Assembly (NCBI RefSeq): GCF_004210735.1 | Contig: NZ_SDZL01000011.1 | Coordinates: forward strand, 1-55,866 | DNA: 55,866 nt | Reading direction: 5' to 3' | Source of the DNA: Brevundimonas sp. | Lineage (GTDB): Bacteria > Pseudomonadota > Alphaproteobacteria > Caulobacterales > Caulobacteraceae | Part shown: in pieces, positions 34,226 to 43,891 of the stretch | Position numbering within the stretch: position 1 is the first letter of the stretch | Layout: each line of letters opens with the position of its first letter | Translations under genes and position numbers: made by a program | Notes under the pieces: model-generated | Seen by the model: only the letters and a program-made list of their open reading frames with translations | Databases searched by the model: none | What the model was told of the DNA's origin: nothing

Positions 34226-36376
34226 TCAGGTCCCCTTAACGCGACGGCGGAAGGCGTGCAGCAGCGGCTCGGTATAGCCGTTCGGCTGTTCGACGCCCTG
34301 GAACACCAGCGCCCGCGCGGCCTGGAAGGCCAGGCTGTCGTTGGGGGCGGTCGCCATGGGGCGGTACAGCGGGTCGCCCGCGTTCTGGGCGTCCACCCTG
34401 GCCGCCATGCGCAGCAGGGCCGCCTCGACCTGAACCCCGGTGCAGACGCCGTGCAGCAACCAGTTGGCCATGTGCTGGGCCGAGATGCGCAGCGTCGCCC
34501 GGTCCTCCATCAGGCCGATGTCGTGGATGTCCGGCACCTTGGAACAGCCAACGCCCTGATCGATCCAGCGCACGACGTAGCCCAGAATACCCTGGGCGTT
34601 GTTGTCCAGTTCGTCGGCGATCTCCTGTTCCGACCAGTTGCGACCATCGGCGAGCGGCGGGGTCAGCAGCGGCGTCAGACCCGGCGTCGGCTGCTTCGCC
34701 ACCTGTTCGCGCACGGCGAAGACGTCGACCTGATGATAGTGCAGCGCATGCAGGGTCGCGGCGGTCGGGCTGGGGACCCAGGCGGTGTTGGCGCCGGTCC
34801 GGGGGTGGGCCGCCTTCTGCGCCAGCATGTCGGCCATGCGGTCGGGCGCCGCCCACATGCCCTTGCCGATCTGGGCCCGACCCGACAGGCCGCAAGACAA
34901 GCCGATGGCGACGTTGCGCGCCTCATAGGCGGCGATCCAGTCGCTGGTCTTCACGTCCGCCTTGCGCACCACCGGGCCCGCCTGCATGGCGGTGTGAATC
35001 TCGTCCCCCGTGCGGTCCAGGAAGCCGGTGTTGATGAACACGATGCGGTCACGCACCGCGTGGATGCAGGCGGCCAGATTGGCGCTGGTGCGGCGCTCCT
35101 CGTCCATCACCCCGACCTTGATCGTGTGACGCGGCAGGGACAGCAGATCCTCGACCGCGTCGAACAGGGCGTTGGTGAAGGCGGCCTCGTCCGGCCCGTG
35201 CATCTTGGGCTTCACGATGTAGATCGAGCCTTCGCGGCTGTTGCGATGGGCGCTCAGACCCCGCAGGTCGAACAGACCGATCAGGCTGGTGACGATGGCG
35301 TCCAGCATGCCCTCGGGCGCCTCGGCCCCGTCGGCCAGCAGCACGGCTGGGGTGGTCATCAGATGGCCGACGTTGCGCACGAACAGCAGGCTGCGGCCGG
35401 GCAGGACCGGCTCCCCCGCCCCTGATCCACTCTCTGGCGCCGTCCAGCGACGATCCGCCTCCAGCGCGCGGGTCAGGGTCTGACCGCCCTTCTGGAACTG
35501 CGCCGACAGGTCGCCGCGCATCAGGCCCAGCCAGTTGCGATAGGCCGCGGCCTTGTCCTGCGCGTCCACGGCCGCGACCGAGTCCTCCAGATCGACGATG
35601 GTCGTCAGGGCGGATTCCAGAACCACGTCGGCCAGCCCGGCCGGGTCTGTCGCACCGATTGGATGGGCGCGGTCGATCACCAGCTCCAGATGCAGGCCGT
35701 TATGCTTCAGCAGGACGGACGACGGCGACTGGGCCGGGCCGATCCAGCCGATCAGTTGCGAAGGGTCCTTTAGCGCCGGGACCAGGGCGTCGCCTTCGAT
35801 GCGATAGGCCGTGACGGCCTCGTGCGAGCCGGTCGCCAGCGGCGCCGCCTGATCCAGAAACGCCCTGGCGTAGGCGATGACCTGAGCGCCGCGCGCGGGA
35901 TCATAACCGCGATGCGTCGGATCGGGAGGCGACAGCGCGTCCGTGCCGTACAGGGCGTCATACAGGCTGCCCCAGCGCGAATTGGCGGCGTTCAGCAGGA
36001 AGCGGGCGTTCAGCACCGGCACCACCAGTTGCGGCCCGGCCAAGGTCGCGATCTCGGGATCGACGCGGGTCGTGCCGACCGCGAACGGCGCCGGTTCGTC
36101 GACCAGATAGCCGATGTTGCGCAGGAAGGCCTCGGACGCCGCGACATCATAGGGACGCCCCCGTCGCTCGGCGTGCCAGGCGTCGATCCGGGCCTGCAGA
36201 TCATCACGCCGCGCCAGCAGGTCGCGGTTCAGCGGCGCGAAGCGGGCGAAGACGGCGGCGACCCCGGCCCAGAAGGCGGCCGGTTCGATCCCCAGCGGCG
36301 GAAGCGCCTCGCCCTCAATCAGGGTGATCAGTTCCGAGGCGACCTGCAGGCCCGCCCGCGCTTCGTATCCGCTCAT
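34226..36376 (-). CDS. glcB: Malate synthase G
   Basis: Single-polypeptide malate synthase of the G type, 716 aa, condensing glyoxylate and acetyl-CoA to malate in the cytosol. Recognisable blocks are the catalytic-barrel segments [18 protein letters not shown] and [21 protein letters not shown], the [13 protein letters not shown] segment, and C-terminal [29 protein letters not shown] 36376 begins [16 protein letters not shown], as in other family members; the open frame extends to 36421 without support. A perfect 8-5-8 inverted repeat lies 45 bp upstream and may be the operator. No isocitrate lyase gene is nearby, so it serves glycolate or the glyoxylate shunt from elsewhere. Confidence 0.96.
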   Translation of the reverse strand: MSGYEARAGLQVASELITLIEGEALPPLGIEPAAFWAGVAAVFARFAPLNRDLLARRDDLQARIDAWHAERRGRPYDVAASEAFLRNIGYLVDEPAPFAVGTTRVDPEIATLAGPQLVVPVLNARFLLNAANSRWGSLYDALYGTDALSPPDPTHRGYDPARGAQVIAYARAFLDQAAPLATGSHEAVTAYRIEGDALVPALKDPSQLIGWIGPAQSPSSVLLKHNGLHLELVIDRAHPIGATDPAGLADVVLESALTTIVDLEDSVAAVDAQDKAAAYRNWLGLMRGDLSAQFQKGGQTLTRALEADRRWTAPESGSGAGEPVLPGRSLLFVRNVGHLMTTPAVLLADGAEAPEGMLDAIVTSLIGLFDLRGLSAHRNSREGSIYIVKPKMHGPDEAAFTNALFDAVEDLLSLPRHTIKVGVMDEERRTSANLAACIHAVRDRIVFINTGFLDRTGDEIHTAMQAGPVVRKADVKTSDWIAAYEARNVAIGLSCGLSGRAQIGKGMWAAPDRMADMLAQKAAHPRTGANTAWVPSPTAATLHALHYHQVDVFAVREQVAKQPTPGLTPLLTPPLADGRNWSEQEIADELDNNAQGILGYVVRWIDQGVGCSKVPDIHDIGLMEDRATLRISAQHMANWLLHGVCTGVQVEAALLRMAARVDAQNAGDPLYRPMATAPNDSLAFQAARALVFQGVEQPNGYTEPLLHAFRRRVKGT

Positions 36377-36420
36377 GGCATCCGTCCCCCGTCCGCAGGG
36401 AGGCGGACGCGGCTGTAACA

Positions 36421-36441
36421 TTCCGTGATGACGTCACGGAA
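36421..36441. promoter_or_regulatory. 8-5-8 inverted repeat between glcB and the DUF1345 gene
   Basis: TTCCGTGA and TCACGGAA are perfect 8-bp arms separated by TGACG. A second, nested palindrome TGACGTCA lies at 36429-36436. The element sits 45 bp before glcB and 58 bp before the divergent gene, so it could serve either. The binding regulator is unknown; dimeric GntR or IclR-type proteins are candidates. Confidence 0.65.
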
Positions 36442-36498
36442 GTCGAGGGAAAAGCGTGGCCCTTTCGTCTCTTCCCAAGTGGGATCAGACTGACGGTC

Positions 36499-37161
36499 AT
36501 GAGCACGCCGTCCGCCCCGCATGGCTTCTTTCGACTGCATGGCCCACTGGTCGTCTCGGCGATGGTCGGACTGGGTGTGGGCCTTTTCGCGCCGGTCCCG
36601 TGGGATGGAGCGACCCGTGCGGCGCTGGGGTGGGACGCGGGGGTGGCGCTGTTCCTGGTGCTGACCCTGTCGCGGATGGCGCGGGCCCGTTCGGCCGAGG
36701 CGATCCGTCGCCGCGCCGCCGCCCTGGATCAGGCGGGCGGCTGGGTCATGCCGCTGAGCGTCGTGGCGGCGGCCGCCAGCGTGGCGGTTGTGCTGGCCGA
36801 GGCAGTCGGCGGGCGGCATGGCTCGGTCGAAACCGTGACGGCTCCCCTACTGACGGTCGCCCTGTCCTGGGCCTTCGTCCACGTCATTTTTGCGCTGCAT
36901 TACGCTCACGGCTTTTACGGCCCCACCGACGATGACCGGGCCGAGCGCGGCGGCCTGATCTTTCCGGGGGAGGACGAGCCCGACTATTGGGACTTCCTGC
37001 ATTTCGCCCTGATCATCGGCGTCGCCAACCAGACCGCGGATATCCAGATCTCCGACAGACGGTTGCGGCAAGTCTCGACCCTGCAAAGCCTGATCGCCTT
37101 TGTTTTCAATACCGTGATCCTGGCGTTGACCGTCAATCTGGCGGCGGGACTGCTGGGCTGA
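36499..37161 (+). CDS. DUF1345 integral membrane protein
   Basis: Membrane protein of 220 aa with five hydrophobic segments. The conserved DUF1345 features are visible: WDAGVALFLVLTLSRMARA, LSWAFVHVIFALHYAHGFY, and YWDFLHFALIIGVANQTADI near the fourth segment. The family has no established function. ATG 36499 lies in the short divergent region with glcB. A strong hairpin overlaps its stop codon. No partner gene is adjacent. Confidence 0.85.
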   Translation: MSTPSAPHGFFRLHGPLVVSAMVGLGVGLFAPVPWDGATRAALGWDAGVALFLVLTLSRMARARSAEAIRRRAAALDQAGGWVMPLSVVAAAASVAVVLAEAVGGRHGSVETVTAPLLTVALSWAFVHVIFALHYAHGFYGPTDDDRAERGGLIFPGEDEPDYWDFLHFALIIGVANQTADIQISDRRLRQVSTLQSLIAFVFNTVILALTVNLAAGLLG

Positions 37162-37184
37162 AGGCGCCTTCGAGCGCCTCAGCC
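37156..37184 (+). terminator. Hairpin overlapping the DUF1345 stop codon
   Basis: GGCTG-A-AGGCGC pairs with GCGCCT-CAGCC around loop CTTCGA, an 11-bp stem with one bulged base that includes the TGA stop codon. Only a weak T-rich stretch follows. A terminator or stabilising hairpin is likely. Confidence 0.45.
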
Positions 37185-37484
37185 TTGACTTGGCCGTAGT
37201 TGAGGCCCATCTGCGCTGCATCGCACAATCGCGATCTCCGGCGCCTCCAGCGCGTGTGGGTCTTCTGCTGATACGAAGACCTGACTGGGCACGGTCGCCG
37301 GCTACTCAAGAATTCATTCGCTGCCTGGACACGCGGGGCGGCGCCCGATCCACCCCGAAGGCTTCATCTGAGGCCCCATCGGGACTGGCGAGGCGTCTCT
37401 CTTGTGGCGTGCGGTCAGAAGGCTTTCGCCTTCCCGATCCGACGCATGCAGGGACTGCGCTTCGTCGCATGTGAAAGACTCTCC
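37162..37484. other. 323-bp gap between the DUF1345 gene and the helicase
   Basis: Apart from the hairpin at its left end, no gene, tRNA or repeat is recognised. An open frame at 37190-37474 has a composition rich in Arg, Ser, Pro and Ala without domain features and is judged non-coding. The stretch probably holds the helicase promoter and a long 5' leader, which is common for DEAD-box helicase genes that respond to cold. Confidence 0.5.
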
Positions 37485-38978
37485 GTGAGCAACACCTTTG
37501 AATCCATGGGCCTGAACAAGGCTCTCCTTCAGGCTCTGGCAACGACCGGCTACGTCAATCCGACGCCGATTCAGGCCAAGGCCATCCCCGACGTCATGCT
37601 GGGCAAGGACCTGCTGGGCATCGCCCAGACCGGCACCGGCAAGACCGCAGCCTTCGCCCTGCCGATCCTGCATCGTCTGGCCGAGAACCGTATCGCGCCC
37701 AAGCCGCGCACCACGCGCGCCCTGATCCTGTCGCCGACGCGCGAACTGGCGACCCAGATCGCCGACAGCTTCAAGCAATACGGCGCCCATCTGGGCTTCC
37801 GCGTCGCCGTGATCTTCGGCGGCGTGAAGTACGGCCCGCAGGAACGCGCGCTGCAACAGGGCCTGGATGTCCTAGTCGCCGCCCCCGGCCGCCTGCTGGA
37901 CCACCTGCAGCAGAAGACGCTGGACCTGTCGTCGACGGAAATCTTCGTCCTGGACGAGGCCGACCAGATGCTGGACCTGGGCTTCATCAAGCCGATCCGC
38001 CAGATCGTCAGCCGCATTCCGGCCAAGCGCCAGAACCTGTTCTTCTCGGCCACCATGCCGTCCGAGATCGGCAAGCTGGCGGGCGAACTGCTGAAGGACC
38101 CGGTCAAGGTCCAGGTCACGCCGCAGGCCACCACGGTCGAGCGTATCAAGCAGTCGGTGATCCACGTCGAACAGGGCCGCAAGCGCGCCCTGCTGACCGA
38201 GCTGTTCAGCGATCCGGCCTATACGCGCTGCCTGGTCTTCACCAAGACCAAACACGGCGCCGACAAGGTCGCGGCCTATCTGGAAGCCGGCGGCGTCGAG
38301 GCCGGCGCCATCCACGGCAACAAGAGCCAGCCGCAGCGTGAACGCGCTCTGGAGGCCTTCAAGAACGGCAAGCTGCGCGTGCTGGTCGCCACCGACATCG
38401 CCGCCCGCGGCATCGACGTGGACAAGGTCACCCACGTCGTGAATTTCGAGCTGCCCTATGTGCCCGAAGCCTATGTCCACCGCATCGGCCGGACGGCCCG
38501 CGCGGGCAAGGATGGCACCGCCATCAGCTTCGTCGCCGGCGACGAGATGAAGCTGCTGAAGGACATCGAGAAGGTCACGCGCCAGAAAATCCCGGCCATC
38601 GACCGCCGTAACGACAAGGCGCTGGGCCAGTTGGACGCTTCGATCATGGCGGCCGGCGTCAACAAGAAGGCCACCCTGCCCGAACGCGAAGGTCGTCCCC
38701 AGGGCGAGGGCCGCGGCCGCAACCGCAACCCGCACCGCGACGGCGTCAAGCCGGAGGGTGGCGGCCAGCCCCATCGCCAGCGCAAGGGTGGCGCCCAGCG
38801 CGACCGGACGCACCACGCGGATCGTCCGGCGGCGGTCTATGATCCGATGTCGGGTGATCGCGCCCGTTCGTCGGTTCGCGCCGCGCCGTCGGCCGAGGCC
38901 AAGCCGGTCGGCGAGATGAAGCGCCGCCCGCGTCGTCGCCCGTCGAACGGCGGCAAGGGCTATGCGCCGCAGGGCTGA
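37485..38978 (+). CDS. rhlE: DEAD-box ATP-dependent RNA helicase (RhlE-like)
   Basis: RNA helicase of about 497 aa. The Q motif region (FESMGLNKALLQALATTGYVNPTPIQAKAIP), motif I (AQTGTGKTAAF), DEAD (VLDEADQMLDLGF), SAT (FFSATMP) and motif VI (HRIGRTARAGKDG) are all seen in order. A C-terminal extension of about 120 residues is rich in Arg, Gly, His and Pro, as in RhlE proteins that act in RNA degradation or ribosome assembly. The start is uncertain: GTG 37485 (VSNTFESMG) fits the family best; in-frame ATGs at 37446 and 37404 would add residues without domain support. Transcription ends at the strong terminator at 39003. Confidence 0.92.
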   Translation: MSNTFESMGLNKALLQALATTGYVNPTPIQAKAIPDVMLGKDLLGIAQTGTGKTAAFALPILHRLAENRIAPKPRTTRALILSPTRELATQIADSFKQYGAHLGFRVAVIFGGVKYGPQERALQQGLDVLVAAPGRLLDHLQQKTLDLSSTEIFVLDEADQMLDLGFIKPIRQIVSRIPAKRQNLFFSATMPSEIGKLAGELLKDPVKVQVTPQATTVERIKQSVIHVEQGRKRALLTELFSDPAYTRCLVFTKTKHGADKVAAYLEAGGVEAGAIHGNKSQPQRERALEAFKNGKLRVLVATDIAARGIDVDKVTHVVNFELPYVPEAYVHRIGRTARAGKDGTAISFVAGDEMKLLKDIEKVTRQKIPAIDRRNDKALGQLDASIMAAGVNKKATLPEREGRPQGEGRGRNRNPHRDGVKPEGGGQPHRQRKGGAQRDRTHHADRPAAVYDPMSGDRARSSVRAAPSAEAKPVGEMKRRPRRRPSNGGKGYAPQG

Positions 38979-39002
38979 TACGCCGCCTGAGCGACCAAAA
39001 GT

Positions 39003-39034
39003 AACGGCGGCTCCCGCAAGGGAGCCGCCGTTTT
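39003..39034 (+). terminator. Rho-independent terminator after the helicase gene
   Basis: AACGGCGGCTCCC and GGGAGCCGCCGTT form a perfect 13-bp stem closed by a GCAA tetraloop and followed by TT. It lies 24 bases after the helicase stop and 22 bases before the convergent fadL-like stop, with AA on the other side, so it may work in both directions. Confidence 0.88.
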
Positions 39035-39056
39035 CATGTCAGGCTGTCGCTGGGGA

Positions 39057-40352
39057 TCAGAAGGCCCAGCGCGCGCCGATCGAGGCGACCACGCCCGAAC
39101 CTTCGGCCGTGCCACGCAGGTTCGACACCGTCTCGACGGGCGTGCCGGCGTAGAAGGTGCGGTCGTCGTGGATGTCGCTGTCGCTGAAGGCGATATAGGT
39201 CAGGCCCGCATCGACGGTAACGCCCTCGCGCACTTCGGCCGAGCCGCCGACCGAGAACAGCCAGCGGTCCGCGTCGGGGATGCGCGCCGTGCGCAGCGCG
39301 TCCTGCGTCGGAGTCGGATCATAGCCGACGCCGGCGCGCAGGGTCAGCTTGTCATTGACCGCATAGTCGGCGCCGATCGCGCCGGTGGTCACGTCCTTGT
39401 AGCTCTGATGGATCACGTCGCCGCCGCCGGGATAGTCGACGGTGATGGCCTGAAACTCGCTCCAGCCGATGCGGTTGACCTGGGCGTTCAGGGTCAGGCG
39501 GTCGGTGGCCGCATAACGGACCGAGGCCGAGGCGAACCACGGGGTGTTGAAGCTGGCGACGCCGGACGACGAGACACTGTTGGGCGCCAGCGGACCGGTC
39601 AGGACGACGTTCACGTCGCCGTCCAGCTCATGCGCGATTTCCGACCGGTAGCTGAGGCCGAAATCCCAGCGACCGGTGTGCGCCTGGGCGCCGACGTTCC
39701 AGCCATAGTCCCAGCCGTCGCCTTCCAGCGAGGACGAGCCGTCCGGCAGCAGGGGCGATACGCCCGGCATGGCCGAGGTCAGCTTGGCCTTCACATACTG
39801 CCCGTTGAAACCGGCGCCGACATCCAGCCAGTCGGTGACGCGCATGGCGACAGTCACGCCGGCGTCGACGGTGCGCAGCTCGGACGTCAGGGCGTCGTAG
39901 CGGGCGAAACTGGTCGGCTGATATTTGGTCGTGAAATTATACGGCGCGGCCAGTGACAGGCCGACGGCGAACCGGTCGCCGATGGGCGTGGCGAAGGCGA
40001 AATTGGGCGCCAGGCCGCTCTCGATCGGGTCGATGTTGTGGTCCTGGCCCTGGACCGGGACGACGGCGCCGTTGGCATAGGTGATGGTCGAGCCGGCGTT
40101 GTCGACGTTGGAGTCGATCTTCAGCCCATGAGCGCCGAAGTACAGCTCACGGCCGCTGCGCGCGATCGAAGCCGGGTTCCACCACAGCGAGGAGACGCCG
40201 CGATCAGCGGTCTCGCCCGAATAGGCGCGGCCCGCGCCGCGCACCGACTGTTCCTGAAGATAAAACGAGCCGGCGAAAGCCGGAGCGGCCACGGAGGCCA
40301 TCAGAATACCGGCCAGAAGGACGCGGCTGGATCGGGGGAGGACTTGGTACAT
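39057..40352 (-). CDS. FadL/OmpP1/TodX-family outer membrane transporter
   Basis: Outer membrane channel of 431 aa for long-chain fatty acids or hydrophobic compounds. A signal peptide ends at APAFA before GSFYLQEQSV. The family N-terminal hatch sequence is present (RGAGRAYSGETADRGVSSLWWNPAS), followed by amphipathic strands and a C-terminal aromatic residue (VVASIGARWAF). ATG 40352 gives a normal signal peptide; a TTG two codons upstream is in frame. No good ribosome binding site is seen. An inverted repeat lies 22 bp upstream. The gene is single, with convergent rhlE to its left. Confidence 0.9.
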   Translation of the reverse strand: MYQVLPRSSRVLLAGILMASVAAPAFAGSFYLQEQSVRGAGRAYSGETADRGVSSLWWNPASIARSGRELYFGAHGLKIDSNVDNAGSTITYANGAVVPVQGQDHNIDPIESGLAPNFAFATPIGDRFAVGLSLAAPYNFTTKYQPTSFARYDALTSELRTVDAGVTVAMRVTDWLDVGAGFNGQYVKAKLTSAMPGVSPLLPDGSSSLEGDGWDYGWNVGAQAHTGRWDFGLSYRSEIAHELDGDVNVVLTGPLAPNSVSSSGVASFNTPWFASASVRYAATDRLTLNAQVNRIGWSEFQAITVDYPGGGDVIHQSYKDVTTGAIGADYAVNDKLTLRAGVGYDPTPTQDALRTARIPDADRWLFSVGGSAEVREGVTVDAGLTYIAFSDSDIHDDRTFYAGTPVETVSNLRGTAEGSGVVASIGARWAF

Positions 40353-40373
40353 AATCAACGTTCACTTATCGAC

Positions 40374-40395
40374 CGTCGCTCGCCGAACAGCGACG
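40374..40395. promoter_or_regulatory. Inverted repeat upstream of the fadL-like gene
   Basis: CGTCGCT and AGCGACG form perfect 7-bp arms with an 8-bp spacer, 22 bp before the fadL-like start. It could be an operator or a hairpin in the 5' leader. The rest of the 285-bp region between the divergent genes shows nothing recognisable. Confidence 0.4.
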
Positions 40396-40637
40396 CGACG
40401 TAGGGGGAGGAAGTCGTCTTGGGATGCGGGAAAGTGCATCAAGCCAGAGGGTTGCCGACGGCGGCGCCCGCTGTCTGAAATCAGACCCGGCTGTGGCGGA
40501 TATGTGTCGACGCCTTCGTCGCCGCAAGGATCAGGGGCGCTTCGCCGCAGCCGGGCGGCCCTTCGTCGCAAACGCCGCGCGGGGCTGATGTTCCGACGTC
40601 ATGTCTGCGCGTCGGTAAAGACCCGGAGCCCCCAGAC

Positions 40638-41375
40638 ATGTCCCCCAGAATTCTGATCCTCGCCCTCGCGGCGTTTGTTTGCGCCATGGTCGTGACGGCT
40701 GTTCATGGCAAAGCGTCGGCCTACCAGTCCGTTCGCGCAGGTTATGTGACCGGCCGGGTTCTGGACGAGGCGGGACGTCCTGTCGCGGGCGCGCAGATCA
40801 CCGCCCAGTATGGGCAGAGCACCTATTACGTCAGCTATTCGCGCAGCGCCCGCACCGACGCCAACGGCCGGTACAGCATCCACGTCGCCGACCGGCTGGG
40901 CACCTGGACCGTTTATGCGAAGGCGCGGGTGAGCACGGCCAACGGCTCGATGATGATGGACCTGACGCCGAATGACGACGCGCCGTTCGCGGGCAATGTC
41001 GGCGCGGTGCGGAACTTCTCGGTCAAATTCACCGAGCAGACCGAGGACAACGCCTATGGAACGGGCGCCATGGTGTTGGTCACCTCCGCCATCGGCGACT
41101 ACACCGATCTGGCCGAGGTGGAGCTGACCCTGCGGCCCGTCGCCGGCGGCGAGACCATCACGCGCCGCCTGCGCAACACCGGCGAAGGCTATGTCGTCAC
41201 CGGCCTGCGCCCCCAGATCTACGAGATCACCGCGCGCCATAACGGCCGTCCGATGATGGTCAGCCAGCCGCTGACCCCGCGTCAGGATTATCAGTGGGGC
41301 GCCAGCTACCGGGCCAATTTCGAGCGCACCGGACCGGGCATCTATCAGTTGCGGGTGGATGTGAAGGCGCGCTGA
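40638..41375 (+). CDS. Secreted protein with a carboxypeptidase-regulatory-like domain
   Basis: Protein of 245 aa with a signal peptide (MSPRILILALAAFVCAMVVT). An Ig-like carboxypeptidase regulatory domain covers about residues 35-115 (VTGRVLDEAGRPVAGAQITAQ and RTDANGRYSIHV). The rest is beta-rich with many Thr and Arg and no recognised family. Such domains bind or present ligands on the cell surface or serve as linkers; no catalytic domain is attached. The start is ATG 40638 with GGAG upstream. It is probably monocistronic, as map starts 95 bp later with its own leader. Confidence 0.8.
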   Translation: MSPRILILALAAFVCAMVVTAVHGKASAYQSVRAGYVTGRVLDEAGRPVAGAQITAQYGQSTYYVSYSRSARTDANGRYSIHVADRLGTWTVYAKARVSTANGSMMMDLTPNDDAPFAGNVGAVRNFSVKFTEQTEDNAYGTGAMVLVTSAIGDYTDLAEVELTLRPVAGGETITRRLRNTGEGYVVTGLRPQIYEITARHNGRPMMVSQPLTPRQDYQWGASYRANFERTGPGIYQLRVDVKAR

Positions 41376-41469
41376 CCCGCCGGTTCGACCGGGCTTGAGG
41401 TTCCGTGCTACAATGGCCATCTGACGGCGCGGGCCGTTTTCGCCCCGCCTCCCCTGCCCCTGGACCGAT

Positions 41470-42291
41470 ATGTACGAGACCCCCGAGCTGGACACCGACA
41501 CCTTCACCCGGTCGAACGCCATCCGCATCCACGACGCCGAAGGCTTCGAGGGTATGCGCAAGGCGGGCCGTCTGGTGGCCGAGGCGCTGGACATGATCAC
41601 GCCGCACGTCCAGCCGGGTGTGACCACCGGCGAGCTGGACGACCTGATCCGGGAGTTCACCCTGGACAACGGCGCCGTCCCCGCCTGCCTGGGGTACAAG
41701 GGCTATACCAGGACGATCTGCACCTCGATCAACCACGTCGTCTGCCACGGCATTCCGGGCGACAAGGTTCTGAAGGACGGCGACATCGTCAACATCGACC
41801 ACACCGTCATCGTCGATGGCTGGCACGGCGATTCCAGCCGCATGTACGCGGTCGGGAACGTCAACGCCCGGGCCAAAAAGCTGATCGACGTGACCTATGA
41901 GTCGCTGGAGAAGGGCCTGGCCCAGATCAAGCCGGGCAATACATTCGGCGACATCGGCTGGGCCATCCAGCAGTATGTCGAGGCGCAGCGGATGAGCGTG
42001 GTGCGCGACTTCTGCGGCCATGGCATCGGGCGAGTCTTCCACGACAGCCCCAACGTCCTGCACTATGGCCGCCGGGGCGAAGGCGCGGTGCTGAAGCCGG
42101 GCATGTTCTTCACCGTCGAGCCAATGGTGAACCTGGGCAAGCCGGCGGTGAAGGTGCTGTCGGACGGCTGGACCGCCGTGACCCGCGACAAGTCGCTGTC
42201 GGCCCAGTGCGAGCACAGCATCGGCGTGACCGAGGACGGGATCGAAATCTTCACCGCCTCGCCGCAGGGCCTGTTCCGCCCGCAATTCTAG
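41470..42291 (+). CDS. map: Methionine aminopeptidase, type I
   Basis: Cytosolic metalloenzyme of 273 aa that removes the initiator methionine from new proteins. The five metal ligands are visible: Asp in NIDHTVI, Asp in GDSSRMY, His in [10 protein letters not shown], Glu in TVEPM and Glu in QCEHSIGV. The N-terminus has about 20 extra acidic residues before the [16 protein letters not shown] segment. The start is ATG 41470. The radC gene follows 28 bp downstream in the same direction, a pairing seen in Caulobacter relatives. Confidence 0.96.
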   Translation: MYETPELDTDTFTRSNAIRIHDAEGFEGMRKAGRLVAEALDMITPHVQPGVTTGELDDLIREFTLDNGAVPACLGYKGYTRTICTSINHVVCHGIPGDKVLKDGDIVNIDHTVIVDGWHGDSSRMYAVGNVNARAKKLIDVTYESLEKGLAQIKPGNTFGDIGWAIQQYVEAQRMSVVRDFCGHGIGRVFHDSPNVLHYGRRGEGAVLKPGMFFTVEPMVNLGKPAVKVLSDGWTAVTRDKSLSAQCEHSIGVTEDGIEIFTASPQGLFRPQF

Positions 42292-42319
42292 GATAGGCTG
42301 CGCTTCCCTGGGGAGGCGC

Positions 42320-43057
42320 ATGATCGATCAACCGCCCGACACGCCGGCCAAGCCGACGAAGCCGCATCATGCCGGTCACCGCGAACGGCTGCGTGACCGC
42401 GCACGCGGCGCGGGCATCCATCACCTGCCGGACTATGAGTTGCTGGAGCTGTTCCTGTTCCGCAGCCAGCCGCAGGGTGACGTAAAACCGATCGCCAAGG
42501 CGCTGCTGGGCCGGTTCGGATCGCTGGCGGCGGTTCTGGCCGCCTCGGTCGAGGATCTGATGACCGTTCGCGCCGAGGATTCGCGCGGGCGCTCGAAAGG
42601 CGTCGGGGCCGAGACGGCGCTGGATATCGCCGCCCTGCATGAAGTCGCGCGGCGGGTGACCAAGGAAGAGGCCAACCGGCGCACCGTCATCTCGTCCTGG
42701 ACGGCGCTGCTGGCCTATGTGCGGCTGTCGCTGCAGCATGAACCGCGCGAGCAGTTCCGGGTGCTGTATCTGGACAAGAAGAACCAGTTGATCCTGGACG
42801 AGATCCAGAACCGGGGCACGGTCGACCATGCGCCCGTCTATCCACGCGAAGTGGTGCGCCGGGCGCTGGAGCTGTCGGCTAGCGCCATGATCATCGTGCA
42901 CAACCATCCGTCGGGCGACCCGACGCCCAGTCGAGCCGACATCGACATGACCCGCCAGGTGATCGAGGCGGCGCAGTCGCTGAGCATCGCCGTTCACGAC
43001 CACCTGATCGTCGGCCGCGAAGGCGTGGCCAGCTTCAAGCAACTGGGACTGATGTGA
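42320..43057 (+). CDS. radC: RadC-family JAB domain protein
   Basis: Protein of 245 aa with an N-terminal helix-hairpin-helix part (about 25-110) and a C-terminal JAB/MPN metalloprotease-like domain. The JAMM motif is complete: [18 protein letters not shown]. The DNA-binding part includes [28 protein letters not shown]. RadC proteins were once linked to DNA repair but their true role is not established. ATG 42320 has GGGGAGG upstream. Its stop overlaps the start of the acetyltransferase gene (GTGA). Confidence 0.93.
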   Translation: MIDQPPDTPAKPTKPHHAGHRERLRDRARGAGIHHLPDYELLELFLFRSQPQGDVKPIAKALLGRFGSLAAVLAASVEDLMTVRAEDSRGRSKGVGAETALDIAALHEVARRVTKEEANRRTVISSWTALLAYVRLSLQHEPREQFRVLYLDKKNQLILDEIQNRGTVDHAPVYPREVVRRALELSASAMIIVHNHPSGDPTPSRADIDMTRQVIEAAQSLSIAVHDHLIVGREGVASFKQLGLM

Positions 43058-43581
43058 CCGCCGGACCGATCCTGACCACCGAACGCCTGATTCTGATGCC
43101 GAAAGCCGTGGGCGATTTCGAAGAGCTGTGCGCCCTGTGGGCCGACCCGGATTTCACCCGTTTCATCATGGGGCATGCGCTGTCGGCCGAGGACGTCTGG
43201 TATCGGCTGCTGCGTGACATAGGGCATTGGACGGCGCTGGGTCACGGCAACTGGACCATCCGACTAAGAGACAGCGGCGACTATGTCGGCAGCGTGGGTG
43301 TGCTGGATTTCCGACGCGAGGTCGAACCGGCCCTGAACGCGCCCGAACTGGGATGGGGCCTGGCGCCGCGCTTCCAGGGTCAGGGGCTGGCGGCTGAGGC
43401 CTTGCAGGCGGCGCTGCAATGGGCGGACACGGCGCTGAAGGCGTCGCGCACGGTCTGCATGATCTCACCGGACAACGCGCCGTCGATCCGGCTGGCCGGG
43501 CGCGTCGGATACGCCACCTATGCCGACACGACCTACAAGGGGTCGGCGGTGACCCTGTTCCAGCGGCCGATGGGCGGCTGA
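43054..43581 (+). CDS. GNAT-family N-acetyltransferase (RimJ/RimL-like)
   Basis: Acetyltransferase of 175 aa. The Acetyltransf_3 pattern is seen: [30 protein letters not shown] at the N-terminus, [20 protein letters not shown] as the acetyl-CoA binding motif A, and [16 protein letters not shown] at the C-terminal motif. The family acetylates ribosomal protein N-termini or small molecules; the target here is unknown. The start is GTG 43054, overlapping the radC stop by 4 bp, so the two are translationally coupled. Confidence 0.9.
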   Translation: MTAGPILTTERLILMPKAVGDFEELCALWADPDFTRFIMGHALSAEDVWYRLLRDIGHWTALGHGNWTIRLRDSGDYVGSVGVLDFRREVEPALNAPELGWGLAPRFQGQGLAAEALQAALQWADTALKASRTVCMISPDNAPSIRLAGRVGYATYADTTYKGSAVTLFQRPMGG

Positions 43582-43648
43582 TCGCCGTTTCCGCTCATTA
43601 AGGTTTATGCTGCATTCTGAGCCTGAACAGCCGGAGCCCCAACGACCC

Positions 43649-43891
43649 ATGCCGATGCCCGTCGAAACCCTGCGCGCCCATCTGGCCGACGCCTTTCCCG
43701 ACGCGGTGATCGCGATCGAGGATCTGGCCGGTGACGGGGATCATTATCGCGCGCGCATCGTCTCGACCGCATTCGCCGGTCTGTCGCGGGTGAAACAGCA
43801 CCAACTGGTCTATGCTGCACTGAAGGGTCAGATGGGCGGCGAACTGCACGCCCTGGCGCTGGAGACATCCGCCCCCGCCGAGGGTGGCTGA
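43649..43891 (+). CDS. BolA-family protein
   Basis: Small protein of about 80 aa. The BolA fold is indicated by VETLRAHLADAFPDAVIAIEDLAGDGDHYRARIVS followed by FAGLSRVKQHQLVYAALKGQMGGELHALAL, including the conserved histidine near the C-terminus that shares a [2Fe-2S] cluster with a CGFS glutaredoxin. ATG 43649 and 43655 are both possible; an in-frame ATG at 43607 would add 14 residues not found in the family. The glutaredoxin partner is encoded two genes downstream. It overlaps the aldo/keto reductase-like gene by one base. Confidence 0.9.
   Translation: MPMPVETLRAHLADAFPDAVIAIEDLAGDGDHYRARIVSTAFAGLSRVKQHQLVYAALKGQMGGELHALALETSAPAEGG

Noticed and set aside
37190-37474. Open frame of 94 codons upstream of the helicase
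   Set aside because: No ribosome binding site, domain or signal peptide, and a composition rich in Arg/Ser/Pro/Ala as in random GC-rich frames.
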